Below, piece by piece: positions 1 through 7,481 of a DNA stretch of 64,000 bases. The first letter of the stretch is position 1. Each line of letters opens with the position of its first letter. Location: NCBI GenBank assembly GCA_038229715.1, contig JBBROD010000005.1, positions 18,737 to 82,736 of the forward strand, written 5' to 3'. The notes under the pieces are model-generated. The model saw only the letters and a list, made by a program, of their open reading frames with translations. It did no database searches and had not been told where the DNA came from. A program made the position numbers and the translations under genes. This DNA is from JANMES01 sp038229715. Its GTDB lineage: Bacteria; Planctomycetota; Phycisphaerae; Tepidisphaerales; Tepidisphaeraceae.

Positions 1-371
1 TTCATCGCCCGCCGGATCAGGCCGTACAGAACCAAGGCGCTCAGGGCGTGAAGGACAATGTTGCCCGCGTGGTAGCCGCGCGGGTTAAGCCCGTCGATGG
101 CGAAGTTGATGGCGTATGAGATGCTCACCAGCGGCCGACCGGCGATGCCCAAGTTGCCGGCCGGGAACATCGGAACCCAGATCGGCCAGAGCGTACGGAT
201 GTTGGGATTGAGCGGGATCGAAATCTCGTCATCAAAAACAAACGGACCTTGCAGCGCGTTGGAATAGGCATAAATAATCGCGAGCACGATCAGAACGGGG
301 GCCAGTTGCCGCAGGGTTCTTGTGTGAGCGGAGGCGTCTTGCGCGGCCGGAGCGGGCATCGGCCCGATCAT
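1..371 (-). CDS. Membrane protein, O-mannosyltransferase/TMTC-like, 5' part only
   Basis: Reading the complement from ATG at 371 gives 123 codons open to the window edge, so only the N-terminus is present. After about 20 polar residues comes a membrane segment (APVLIVLAIIYAYSNAL), then the motif FVFDDEISI and, further on, GRPLVSISYAINFAIDG and GYHAGNIVLHALSALVLY, a second membrane segment. A DDE-type loop after the first helix, GRPL, and a Y-H-x-x-N-x-x-x-H-x-x-N/S block are typical of bacterial TMTC/tetratricopeptide O-mannosyltransferase-like proteins, which use polyprenyl-linked sugars in the membrane. A GGAGG lies about 11 bases before the ATG. The specific substrate cannot be told, and the missing C-terminus would show whether TPR repeats follow. 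Confidence 0.7.
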   Translation of the reverse strand, partial: MIGPMPAPAAQDASAHTRTLRQLAPVLIVLAIIYAYSNALQGPFVFDDEISIPLNPNIRTLWPIWVPMFPAGNLGIAGRPLVSISYAINFAIDGLNPRGYHAGNIVLHALSALVLYGLIRRAM

Positions 372-450
372 AAGTGCGGCATCCTCCGATCGCCAGACGG
401 TCATCGCTGGGCAGGAAACCAGCCCGGGGTTCGATTATCATGCTATTTCC

Positions 451-1365
451 ATGAGTGCGACTGATTCAAATCCCTCGGCTGCCGGCGACGTTGAGCGGAT
501 ATTGCGCGACAGCGCCGCGACCGTCGATTCAGAGATCGAACGGCTGCGACACCGCTGGCCGGCCGCGCCGGAGCGGCTGGTGGAAGCGATCCTCTACAGC
601 CTGCAGGCCGGCGGGAAACGCCTGCGCCCGGCGCTGGTGCTGGAGACTTGCCGGGCCTGCGGCGGCGATGCGGCCACGCGGTCGACGATCGCGGCCGCGA
701 CAGCAATGGAGCTGATCCACACCTTCTCGCTTGTGCATGACGATCTCCCGGCGATGGACGACGACGACCTGCGTCGCGGCCGGCCGACGAATCACAAAGT
801 CTTCGGCGAGGCCATGGCGATCCTCGCGGGAGACGCGATGGTCAGTACCGCGTTCGAGCTGCTGGCGGAGCAAGCGGAGCCGGCAATCGCGCCGAAGCTG
901 GTGGCAGAGCTGGCCCGCGCTGCCGGGCCGGGTGGGATGATCGGCGGGCAGGTGATCGACATCGCGTCGGAAGACATCTCGCTCTCGTTCGATCAGCTCC
1001 GCAACCTTCACGCGATGAAAACCGGTGCGCTGCTCGTCGCCAGCTGCCGGATGGGCGCGATCTGCGCCGGCGCTGATGATTCGGAGCTGACGACCGTCTC
1101 ATCGTTCGCGGCTCATGTGGGGTTGGCGTTTCAGATCACCGACGATTTGCTCGACGTCACCGCCACGTCCGAACAACTCGGCAAGGCCACCAACAAAGAC
1201 GCCAACCGGGGGAAGAACACCTATCCACTGCTGCTGGGCGTCGAAGGTTCCCGATCCGCCGCGACTGCTGAACTTCAAGCGGCGCTAGATTCGCTAAAAC
1301 CGCTCGGCGCTCGCGCTGCCGGACTGGCGGCGCTGGCGAAGTTCGTCGTTCAGCGGACGAAGTAG
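451..1365 (+). CDS. ispA: Polyprenyl (farnesyl/geranylgeranyl) diphosphate synthase
   Basis: A 304-residue cytosolic trans-isoprenyl diphosphate synthase that condenses IPP with allylic diphosphates. The first aspartate-rich motif is HDDLPAMDDDDLRRGRPTNH, the second is FQITDDLLD, and between them is GGQVIDI. GKATNKDANRGKNTYP is the KDxxxGKxTYP-type block of the bacterial FPP/GGPP family. The N-terminal GGKRLRPALV is the IPP-binding motif. Length fits short-chain IspA enzymes (about 300 residues). dxs lies 2.8 kb downstream on the same strand but is separated by two other genes, so linkage in one transcript is unlikely. Whether the product is C15 or C20 cannot be decided safely from sequence. 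Confidence 0.93.
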   Translation: MSATDSNPSAAGDVERILRDSAATVDSEIERLRHRWPAAPERLVEAILYSLQAGGKRLRPALVLETCRACGGDAATRSTIAAATAMELIHTFSLVHDDLPAMDDDDLRRGRPTNHKVFGEAMAILAGDAMVSTAFELLAEQAEPAIAPKLVAELARAAGPGGMIGGQVIDIASEDISLSFDQLRNLHAMKTGALLVASCRMGAICAGADDSELTTVSSFAAHVGLAFQITDDLLDVTATSEQLGKATNKDANRGKNTYPLLLGVEGSRSAATAELQAALDSLKPLGARAAGLAALAKFVVQRTK

Positions 1366-1397
1366 CTGCTGATTCTCTGACGTTTGCAATGAACTTG

Positions 1398-1505
1398 CCC
1401 CGTACCACGGGCCTCCGGCCCGTGCGAGGTGTGTCAGGATATGGCAAACGTTGACTCCTATTCGTTTCGAGTCGCGCGCACGGGCCGGAGGCCCGTGGTA
1501 CAGGG
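1398..1505. repeat. Inverted repeat element, family A, copy 1
   Basis: Left arm 1398-1426 and right arm 1475-1505 are complementary, with core CACGGGCCTCCGGCCCGTG, itself palindromic. Each arm can therefore fold alone or the two can pair over a loop of about 48 bases. Further copies are near 15.6, 17.8, 41.1 (diverged) and 52.7 kb. It lies between ispA and the GT87-like gene. Confidence 0.9.
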
Positions 1506-1583
1506 CGAGTTACCGGACGCACTGAATTGATACGAACCCATTCTGCAGGCACTCTTACGCTTTGCCCGATAGCGTTCCACAGC

Positions 1584-2810
1584 ATGACCGCGCTGCCAGC
1601 CCCACTCTCGATCGCCGCTGTATCCTCGCCCGCGCGCGCCATCCGCATCGGCATGATGCTCGCGATCGTGCAGGGCCTTTGGATGGCGACGGCCGTCAAC
1701 TTCGTTGCGCCGCGGTTTGTGGATCTGCTCACTGGCGACATCGCCTACTTCCTCGGCGCTGCCCGGCACGTGATGGCCGGCGAAATGCCGTACCGGGATT
1801 TTTCGTTTGAGTATCCGCCGGGGGCGCTCCTGCCGGTCGTTCTGCCGGCGGTCCTCGCTCATTCAACCGAGACGACAGCGTATTTGTGGGCTTTCGTCGC
1901 ACAAAGCGCTTTGCTGGCCGGAGTCATCACGCTCCTCCTCGCCCGCTCGACGGGATTAAAGTCAGCCGTCGTATTCAACAGCTTGCTCGCGATCGGGGCG
2001 GCGTTCGTCCCGCTGCGGTTTGATCTGCTGCCGGCGCTACTCACGCTGCTGGCGGTGATGTGGGCGATCGATCGGCCCGGGCGATCCGGTGCGATTCTCG
2101 CGCTGGGCGTGTGCGTTAAACTCTACCCGCTTGTGCTGCTTCCGTTTCTGGTTCTCCCACACCTGGCCGAACGGAACTGGAAGGCGCTATTTCAATCCCT
2201 TAGCGCCTTCGCGGGAACGATGCTTGCCATCCTACTTCCAACGTACCTGCTCTCGCGCGGACACGTGTTCGATTTCTTTGCGTTTCACGGTGCCCGTGGG
2301 TTGCAGATCGAAAGCGTGGGTGGCGCGTTCGTTCTGCTCGCGAGCAAGCTGCACTGGGCCGGCGCGAGCGTGGGGACGAATTTCTTCAGCAGCAACGTGA
2401 CAAGCCCGTGGAGCAAAGTCGCAACGGCTGTCATGCGGGTGCTGATGCTCGCTGCGCTGGTGGTTCACTTTGTAGTTTGTTGGGCGCGATATCGGAAAAA
2501 TACCTTTGCCACGCACGAACTGGCGATCATGGTTACAACCGTACTATGGATTTTTATCGCGGGGAACAAGGTGTTCTCACCGCAGTACATGGTTTGGGTG
2601 CTTCCGCTGGTAGCGATGACGCTGGATCGCGTCCGCGTGGTCGCGACGGCGACGCTGCTTTCCGCGATCGTCTTCCCGTTCCTGTACGACGCGCTCAAGC
2701 AGATCGAATGGCTCCCGGTGGCGCTGGTGTGCGCACGCAACGGGATAGTCATCGTGTTGATTACCTACGGCTTGACGACGCGCCCGAGGAACAGGATCGC
2801 CCCGGTCTGA
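1584..2810 (+). CDS. GT87-like (DUF2029) integral membrane glycosyltransferase
   Basis: A 408-residue multi-spanning protein with about nine to ten hydrophobic helices. Hallmarks of the GT87/DUF2029 mannosyltransferase-like group are the first extracellular loop GDIAYFLGAARHVMAGEMPY with RDFSFEYPPGA, then LGVCVKLYPLVLLPFL and, near the end, GNKVFSPQYMVWVLPL. These enzymes transfer a sugar from a polyprenyl-phosphate donor on the outer face of the membrane; the acceptor is unknown here. The ATG at 1584 (MTALPAPLS) is preferred over an in-frame codon 57 bases upstream because the extra residues are not membrane-like and run toward repeat DNA. Its last 46 bases overlap the 3' end of the convergent serpin gene. 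Confidence 0.75.
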   Translation: MTALPAPLSIAAVSSPARAIRIGMMLAIVQGLWMATAVNFVAPRFVDLLTGDIAYFLGAARHVMAGEMPYRDFSFEYPPGALLPVVLPAVLAHSTETTAYLWAFVAQSALLAGVITLLLARSTGLKSAVVFNSLLAIGAAFVPLRFDLLPALLTLLAVMWAIDRPGRSGAILALGVCVKLYPLVLLPFLVLPHLAERNWKALFQSLSAFAGTMLAILLPTYLLSRGHVFDFFAFHGARGLQIESVGGAFVLLASKLHWAGASVGTNFFSSNVTSPWSKVATAVMRVLMLAALVVHFVVCWARYRKNTFATHELAIMVTTVLWIFIAGNKVFSPQYMVWVLPLVAMTLDRVRVVATATLLSAIVFPFLYDALKQIEWLPVALVCARNGIVIVLITYGLTTRPRNRIAPV

Positions 2811-3979
2811 TTGTGCCGTATCGCGAACAGGAACGGGTGGTTGGCGATGAAGTCGATCGGATCGTCCTCAACCGGCATCGCCATCGCGCTCACGGCGACG
2901 GCAGTCGCGGCGGCGGCCTCAGTGCCGGCTTCGTTCACTTCGATGAACGCCTTGTGAATCACCGCACTGATGAGGAGCTTTTCCTGCGTCGTGATCCGGC
3001 TGAAGTCGGCGGTGCCGGAAAAAGCATCGGGCATTCCCATCGCTTCCAAGTCGCCGGCTAACGCCAGTTGGGATTCAAACTTGAACTTGGGCATCGCCAG
3101 GTTCACCCGCTTGCCGCGCAGGCCGGCGGTCCAGGTCGGAAGGTCGGAAAGGGATTGCTCCACCTTCGCCAAATCCGCCAGCCGGTCCGTCTTGGGCAGG
3201 ATGACCAGCATCGACAGTTCTCGTCCCTCGTAAGGAAGCTCGGCCATTTGCAGCGAATCGTTCTGGAAGTAACCCATCCGCTCGACGGTGTGCATCATCG
3301 GCGTGTCGGTTGATTTACCGTCGAGCGATGTGAATGGCTCGGGCTTTGTCGCGTCGTCATTAAACGGGTGGGCCCACGCGGCTTTGAAGTAGACCGCGTT
3401 GGTGAGGATCAGCCGGGTCATCGAGGTGACGTTTTCCTTCGCGAGCAGGTCTTTGATCTTGTCATGCGTCTGCTTCGCGATCGCGTCGTTGACGGCGAGG
3501 CGCGAGCCGTTCGGATCGCCGACAAAGTCCAGCGGCGTAACCCCTGAGCGGTAGAAATTGGTCAGCATCTGGCTGAACACTGGCTGGATCGGGTAGCCCT
3601 TCTGGAGCCAGAGATTGTTCGACAGCGAGAGCGTGAACCCGAACGACCGCTTCCCTTCGCCGATCAGTGCGGAGGTGAGCAGGGCGTACGATTTGTGGGC
3701 TTCATCCCCGCCCGGCAGCGCCAGCACGGTCTCCATCTGTTTCAACGTGTTGCCGGCTGCTCCGGCGCTGGTCATCGTCATCGCCAGATGAATGCTGGCC
3801 GGCGAAAAGATCAAGTTGGGCGCTGTATTTCCTGCGCCGTACCGCTGGTACAACTGCGCCGCGAAATCGAACGATGAACGGCCCATATCCACCTTCTGCG
3901 CCTTTTCGGCAGCGAATGCGGTTGACGAAGCAAACAGAACGACACCCGCCAAATACCGAACAATGATAGACCGCTTCAT
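2765..3979 (-). CDS. Secreted serpin, inhibitory type
   Basis: A 404-residue serine-protease-inhibitor fold protein. The start MKRSIIVRYL at 3979 has a GGAG 9 bases upstream and gives a signal peptide ending near STAFAAE. The serpin core is clear: NLIFSPASIHLAM, TLKQMETVL, LTNAVYFKAAW, ELPYEGRELSMLVILPK and the C-terminal HPFLFAIRHNQTGAILFLGR. The hinge EAGTEAAAAT (residues 350-359) has the small residues needed for insertion into sheet A, so it should be inhibitory. Counting from the hinge as in alpha-1-antitrypsin puts P1 at Met366 (SAMAM), which suggests an elastase-like target. It is probably periplasmic or secreted. It converges with the GT87-like gene. A longer 5' reading frame exists but lacks family similarity. 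Confidence 0.92.
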   Translation of the reverse strand: MKRSIIVRYLAGVVLFASSTAFAAEKAQKVDMGRSSFDFAAQLYQRYGAGNTAPNLIFSPASIHLAMTMTSAGAAGNTLKQMETVLALPGGDEAHKSYALLTSALIGEGKRSFGFTLSLSNNLWLQKGYPIQPVFSQMLTNFYRSGVTPLDFVGDPNGSRLAVNDAIAKQTHDKIKDLLAKENVTSMTRLILTNAVYFKAAWAHPFNDDATKPEPFTSLDGKSTDTPMMHTVERMGYFQNDSLQMAELPYEGRELSMLVILPKTDRLADLAKVEQSLSDLPTWTAGLRGKRVNLAMPKFKFESQLALAGDLEAMGMPDAFSGTADFSRITTQEKLLISAVIHKAFIEVNEAGTEAAAATAVAVSAMAMPVEDDPIDFIANHPFLFAIRHNQTGAILFLGRVVKP

Positions 3980-4117
3980 AGTGTTGATCTCCATGTATGA
4001 TTTGACGCCTTGGACGTGCAGAAGTTTCGGCCGCCGCTGCTTTTGCAATCGCCTCTCAGGCGAACTCGCCGGGAGGAGGATGAGTTATACCAGCGAACGA
4101 CCGAAGTTTCGCATTCA

Positions 4118-4147
4118 TTGAAACTTGCGAAGGATTCCGAATAATGA
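4118..4147 (+). promoter_or_regulatory. Candidate sigma-70-type promoter for dxs
   Basis: TTGAAA at 4118-4123 and TAATGA at 4142-4147 are separated by 18 bases and lie about 55 bases before the dxs start. The match is partial and could be chance. Confidence 0.3.
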
Positions 4148-4200
4148 TCGGGACGGCTACACTCTGGTGGTAGACCGTTGAAAGCAGCTACCGGCCCACT

Positions 4201-6189
4201 ATGTCGCTTTTGGAAACCATCCGTAAACCCGCCGACCTCCGAAGCTTATCGCTTGATCAGCTGACTGTTCTTGCGAAGGAAATGCGCACCCGGATTTTTG
4301 AATCCGTCAGCAAGAACGGCGGGCACTTAGCCAGCAACCTGGGCGTGGTGGAACTGACGATCGCGCTGCACCGCGTATTCGAGTTCGGGCCGTACCCGAG
4401 CGGGCCGGACAAGCTGCTGTTTGATGTCGGGCATCAGTGCTATCCGCACAAGATGCTCACCGGCCGGGCCGGCGGGTTTGAGAAGCTCCGCAAGAAGGGG
4501 CAGATCAGCGGGTTCCCGAATCCGGAAGAATCCCCGTACGACCTGTTCGCCGTCGGGCATGCAGGCACCGCGATCAGCACGGCGGTCGGTATCGCCCGCG
4601 GGGATCAATCGAAAAAGCTCGACAGCCATGTGGTCGCACTCGTCGGCGATGCGTCGATCGTCAACGGCTTGGCGCTGGAAGGGCTCAACAACGCCGGCAC
4701 GCTCAAGCGGCAGTTGCTGATTATTCTCAACGACAACGGCATGAGCATCAGCCGGCCGCAGGGGGCGTTCAGCGAGTATCTCGAGCGCATCCGCGTCAGC
4801 ACGACTTACGAAGAATTCAAGCGCTGGAGCGAAAAGATCGTCCACCGCCTGCCCCCGGGCGTCGGCCAGCGGATCGAACACGCTTGGGATGCGTTCTGCG
4901 CCGGGCTGAAGGGCGCGATGTGGACCGGGCAGTTGTTCGAGACGATGGGCCTGAAATACATGGGCCCGATCGACGGGCACGATTTGCCCGGGCTGATCAA
5001 CTTCCTCAGCGAGATCAAACACGTCGATAAACCCGTGCTGCTGCACGTAAAAACCGTGAAAGGCCAAGGCTACGAAGTCACCGCCGCCGAGCCGACGAAG
5101 ATGCATTCGCCGTCGGCGTTTACGGTCAACGGCTGCCGGGTTGATCTGAACAAGTCGCCGGGCAAATCGTGGACGACCGCATACGCCGACGCCATGATCG
5201 CACTGGCGAAAACCGACAGCCGCGTCGTCGCCCTGACCGCTGCGATGCCCGACGGCACGGGGCTGAGCAAGTTTGAAACCGCTTTCCCCGATCGCTATCT
5301 CGACACCGGCATTTGCGAAAGCCACCTCACCGCAATGGCGGCCGGCATGGCGAAATCCGGGCAGCGCCCGTTTGCGGCGATTTACTCCACATTCGTCCAA
5401 CGCGCGTTCGACCAAATCTGGCAGGAAGTGGTGCTGAACAAACTGCCGGTTGTTTTCTGTATGGACCGGGCCGGTTACGTCGGCGACGACGGAGCGGTAC
5501 ACCACGGCTTTTGCGATCAGGCGTTCCTGCGCCCGATGCCCGGCATGGTGCTAATGGCGCCCAGCGACGAGCGCGAGCTGAATCGCGCCCTGCGGCTGGG
5601 GTTGCGCCTCGATCACGCCAGCGCCATCCGCTACCCGCGCGATGTCGTGCCGGCCTGCAATTTTGAAGACGTGATCGCTGCCGAGCTTCGCGAGCAAGCC
5701 AGCCAGGAATGGATCGCCGGCCAAAGCCGCGTGCTGCGGACGGGGCATGACGCGACGCTGATCGTGTACGGCGCGCTGGCCGAACGCGCGATGGCCGCCG
5801 CGCAAACGCTGGCCGGTGAAGGGATTGAAGTCGAGGTGGTCGACGCCCGCTTCTGCAAGCCGATCGACGGTGCGATGCTGTCGCGCGTGCTGGCCGGGCG
5901 GATCAACACCGCCGGCGATGTCACGCAAAGTTTCGTCCCGCGTCCGGTGCTGACGCTGGAAGACCACAGCCTGCAGAACGGCTTCGGCACCGCCGTGCTG
6001 GAATACGCCGTCGCCCACAGCCTGCCGACGGGTCAGATCATGCGCCTGGGCATGCCCGACCGCCTGATCGCCCACGCCACACGCGGGCAGCAGCTGGAAG
6101 AAGTCGGACTCGACGCGGCGGGCATCACCCGATCGATCCGCGAAGCGCTCAACCGAACGACAACGCGCTCCGTCACCCAATCCTCGTGA
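4201..6189 (+). CDS. dxs: 1-deoxy-D-xylulose-5-phosphate synthase
   Basis: A 662-residue thiamine-diphosphate enzyme that makes DXP from pyruvate and glyceraldehyde-3-phosphate, the first step of the MEP isoprenoid pathway. The N-terminal part has GGHLASNLGVVELTIALH and DVGHQCYPHKMLTGR. The ThDP/Mg site reads VGDASIVNGLALEGLNNAG, so the usual GDG is GDA here. The pyrimidine-domain part has ESHLTAMAAGMAKSGQRPF and the DGAVHHGFCDQAFLR segment equivalent to DGPTHHG. The transketolase C-terminal domain follows, with LILVYGALAERAMAA-like strands. Length matches the family (about 620-660). A strong hairpin follows the stop. No classical Shine-Dalgarno is visible. Supplies IPP/DMAPP for the polyprenyl synthase at 451-1365. 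Confidence 0.93.
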   Translation: MSLLETIRKPADLRSLSLDQLTVLAKEMRTRIFESVSKNGGHLASNLGVVELTIALHRVFEFGPYPSGPDKLLFDVGHQCYPHKMLTGRAGGFEKLRKKGQISGFPNPEESPYDLFAVGHAGTAISTAVGIARGDQSKKLDSHVVALVGDASIVNGLALEGLNNAGTLKRQLLIILNDNGMSISRPQGAFSEYLERIRVSTTYEEFKRWSEKIVHRLPPGVGQRIEHAWDAFCAGLKGAMWTGQLFETMGLKYMGPIDGHDLPGLINFLSEIKHVDKPVLLHVKTVKGQGYEVTAAEPTKMHSPSAFTVNGCRVDLNKSPGKSWTTAYADAMIALAKTDSRVVALTAAMPDGTGLSKFETAFPDRYLDTGICESHLTAMAAGMAKSGQRPFAAIYSTFVQRAFDQIWQEVVLNKLPVVFCMDRAGYVGDDGAVHHGFCDQAFLRPMPGMVLMAPSDERELNRALRLGLRLDHASAIRYPRDVVPACNFEDVIAAELREQASQEWIAGQSRVLRTGHDATLIVYGALAERAMAAAQTLAGEGIEVEVVDARFCKPIDGAMLSRVLAGRINTAGDVTQSFVPRPVLTLEDHSLQNGFGTAVLEYAVAHSLPTGQIMRLGMPDRLIAHATRGQQLEEVGLDAAGITRSIREALNRTTTRSVTQSS

Positions 6190-6267
6190 CGCGGGCCATC
6201 GCAGATGGCCGTTTTGGTTGGGTCAGCGGTGCAAAAAACGGCCATCTTCGATGGCCCGCGTCACGCA
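6187..6267. repeat. Long hairpin after dxs, possible terminator or repeat element
   Basis: GACGCGGGCCATCGCAGATG beginning at 6189 pairs with CATCTTCGATGGCCCGCGTC ending near 6265; inner arms GGCCGTTTT/AAAACGGCC also match. It overlaps the dxs stop. There is no T-run after it, so it may be another repeat element rather than a classical terminator. Confidence 0.7.
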
Positions 6268-6328
6268 GAAGGTGGCACAAAAGGGCAACGCGGCGAATAG
6301 AAATCTCATCAACCCCAACAAATTTCAA

Positions 6329-6357
6329 TTGCCGATAAAAGCGAGTTCAGCTATTGT
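6329..6357 (+). promoter_or_regulatory. Candidate promoter upstream of the DUF4234 gene
   Basis: TTGCCG at 6329-6334 and TATTGT at 6352-6357 are separated by 17 bases in an AT-rich patch about 65 bases before the ATG at 6420. Each hexamer matches the sigma-70 consensus at four positions. Confidence 0.35.
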
Positions 6358-6419
6358 AGTTTTACAAACTTTCCGCTCGTGAAAGATTGTCTCGGGGAAT
6401 CCAATCAGGAGATCACATC

Positions 6420-6785
6420 ATGGCAGAGCGTAGCGAAATTCCGGTTTTCAAAAACGAACCAATTATTGTTTTGGTGCTTGGTTTTGTTACTTGTGGCCTC
6501 TACATGATCTATTGGAACATGAAGGCCGCCGAGGTGTTGAACAAAGTTGCCGGTAAGGAAGTCATCGCAATGCCGGTGGCCGTGCTGGCAGGATGCTGCT
6601 TGCCGTTGAACGTGTACTTCTACTACCTTGCTGGACAGTGCCTCGGCGATCTGGGCATGATGATCGGCAAGCCCGATGAACTCAAAGGCAAGAGCACGTT
6701 GTTGCTGGTCTTGGGCTTCCTGCTCTCGCCGGTGGCGGCCATGATCATTCAAGGCCACATCAACGAGATCTACGAGCAGAAGTGA
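6420..6785 (+). CDS. DUF4234 small membrane protein
   Basis: A 121-residue membrane protein. The start MAERSEIPVFKN at 6420 follows an AGGAG with good spacing. The first helix contains LGFVTCGLYMIYWNMK, the aromatic G-x-Y-x-x-Y-W block typical of DUF4234. A second hydrophobic stretch follows (VAVLAGCCLPLNVYFYYLAG), then a third (LLLVLGFLLSPVAAMIIQGH), and the protein ends HINEIYEQK like other members. Function of the family is not known. It stands alone between the dxs hairpin and the DUF2752 gene 75 bases downstream, and could share a transcript with it. Confidence 0.75.
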   Translation: MAERSEIPVFKNEPIIVLVLGFVTCGLYMIYWNMKAAEVLNKVAGKEVIAMPVAVLAGCCLPLNVYFYYLAGQCLGDLGMMIGKPDELKGKSTLLLVLGFLLSPVAAMIIQGHINEIYEQK

Positions 6786-6860
6786 TCTGACGTTTGCCCG
6801 CAGGCGTTGTGCAGCCCCGACTCGATCGGTTCAAGCACTGCGCCTGCAGCATCTGACCAC

Positions 6861-7349
6861 ATGAGCACCGCCCCGGCACAATCTCGTTTAGACGCCGGCC
6901 AAGCCCGTCGCAGCCTGCTGATGGCGACGATCGGCACGGCCACCATCGTCGCTAGTCTTTTATATGCGCCTTGGTCGCAGACCGGGCCGGTCCTCTGCCC
7001 GATGCGACTGCTCACCGGCCTGCCGTGTCCGGGATGCGGGTTGACCCGTTCATTCTGTGCCCTTGTCCACGGCGACGTCCGTAACGCCATCGCATTCCAT
7101 CTACTGGGGCCGGCGCTGTTTCTTGCAGTGATCTCCGGCATCCCGATCCTCTTCTATGAAGCTTTAACCCGCCGGCGGGTGGCGTGGTGGAATCGGCTGC
7201 TTTACTCAAAGCGTTCGGGCTATCTGATGGGTGCGATGCTTCTGACCTACCACCTCGCACGACTGGCGAACGAAAGCTACCAAGGCACGCTCTGGCTGGG
7301 GATGCACGTCTCGCTGATCGGCAAAGCCTGGCACGCTATCTTGGGCTAA
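6861..7349 (+). CDS. DUF2752 membrane protein
   Basis: A 162-residue protein with three to four membrane segments. The block CPMRLLTGLPCPGCGLTRSF followed by HGDVRNAIAFHLLGP is the diagnostic core of DUF2752 (cysteines around PCPGCG, then T-R and a histidine in the next helix). The biochemical role is unknown; the spaced cysteines suggest metal or disulfide chemistry, which is inference. The start at 6861 (MSTAPAQSR) is the most reasonable ATG, though no strong ribosome-binding site is seen. Neighbours are the DUF4234 gene before it and the DUF4175 gene 132 bases after it, all on the same strand. Confidence 0.8.
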   Translation: MSTAPAQSRLDAGQARRSLLMATIGTATIVASLLYAPWSQTGPVLCPMRLLTGLPCPGCGLTRSFCALVHGDVRNAIAFHLLGPALFLAVISGIPILFYEALTRRRVAWWNRLLYSKRSGYLMGAMLLTYHLARLANESYQGTLWLGMHVSLIGKAWHAILG

Positions 7350-7481
7350 ATCCGCCGATCCTCCACAAATCCCACCGGAGTGCCGCCGCATCGGCCGGTA
7401 ACCTGCCAAAAGTCCATATTCCCGGCTTTTTCTTAGCAACGCCCCGGTTTTTAGGCGATACTTCCGTACGGAGATCGCCGC

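Noticed and set aside
1398..1505. Possible CRISPR array or tRNA gene in the repeat-rich gaps
   Set aside because: The repeats are inverted pairs, not direct repeats with equal spacers, and no cloverleaf or CCA end could be drawn.
4327..5505. A long open frame (392 codons) on the strand opposite dxs
   Set aside because: It mirrors the dxs codon pattern, has no family motif or start signal, and would overlap fully with a certain gene.
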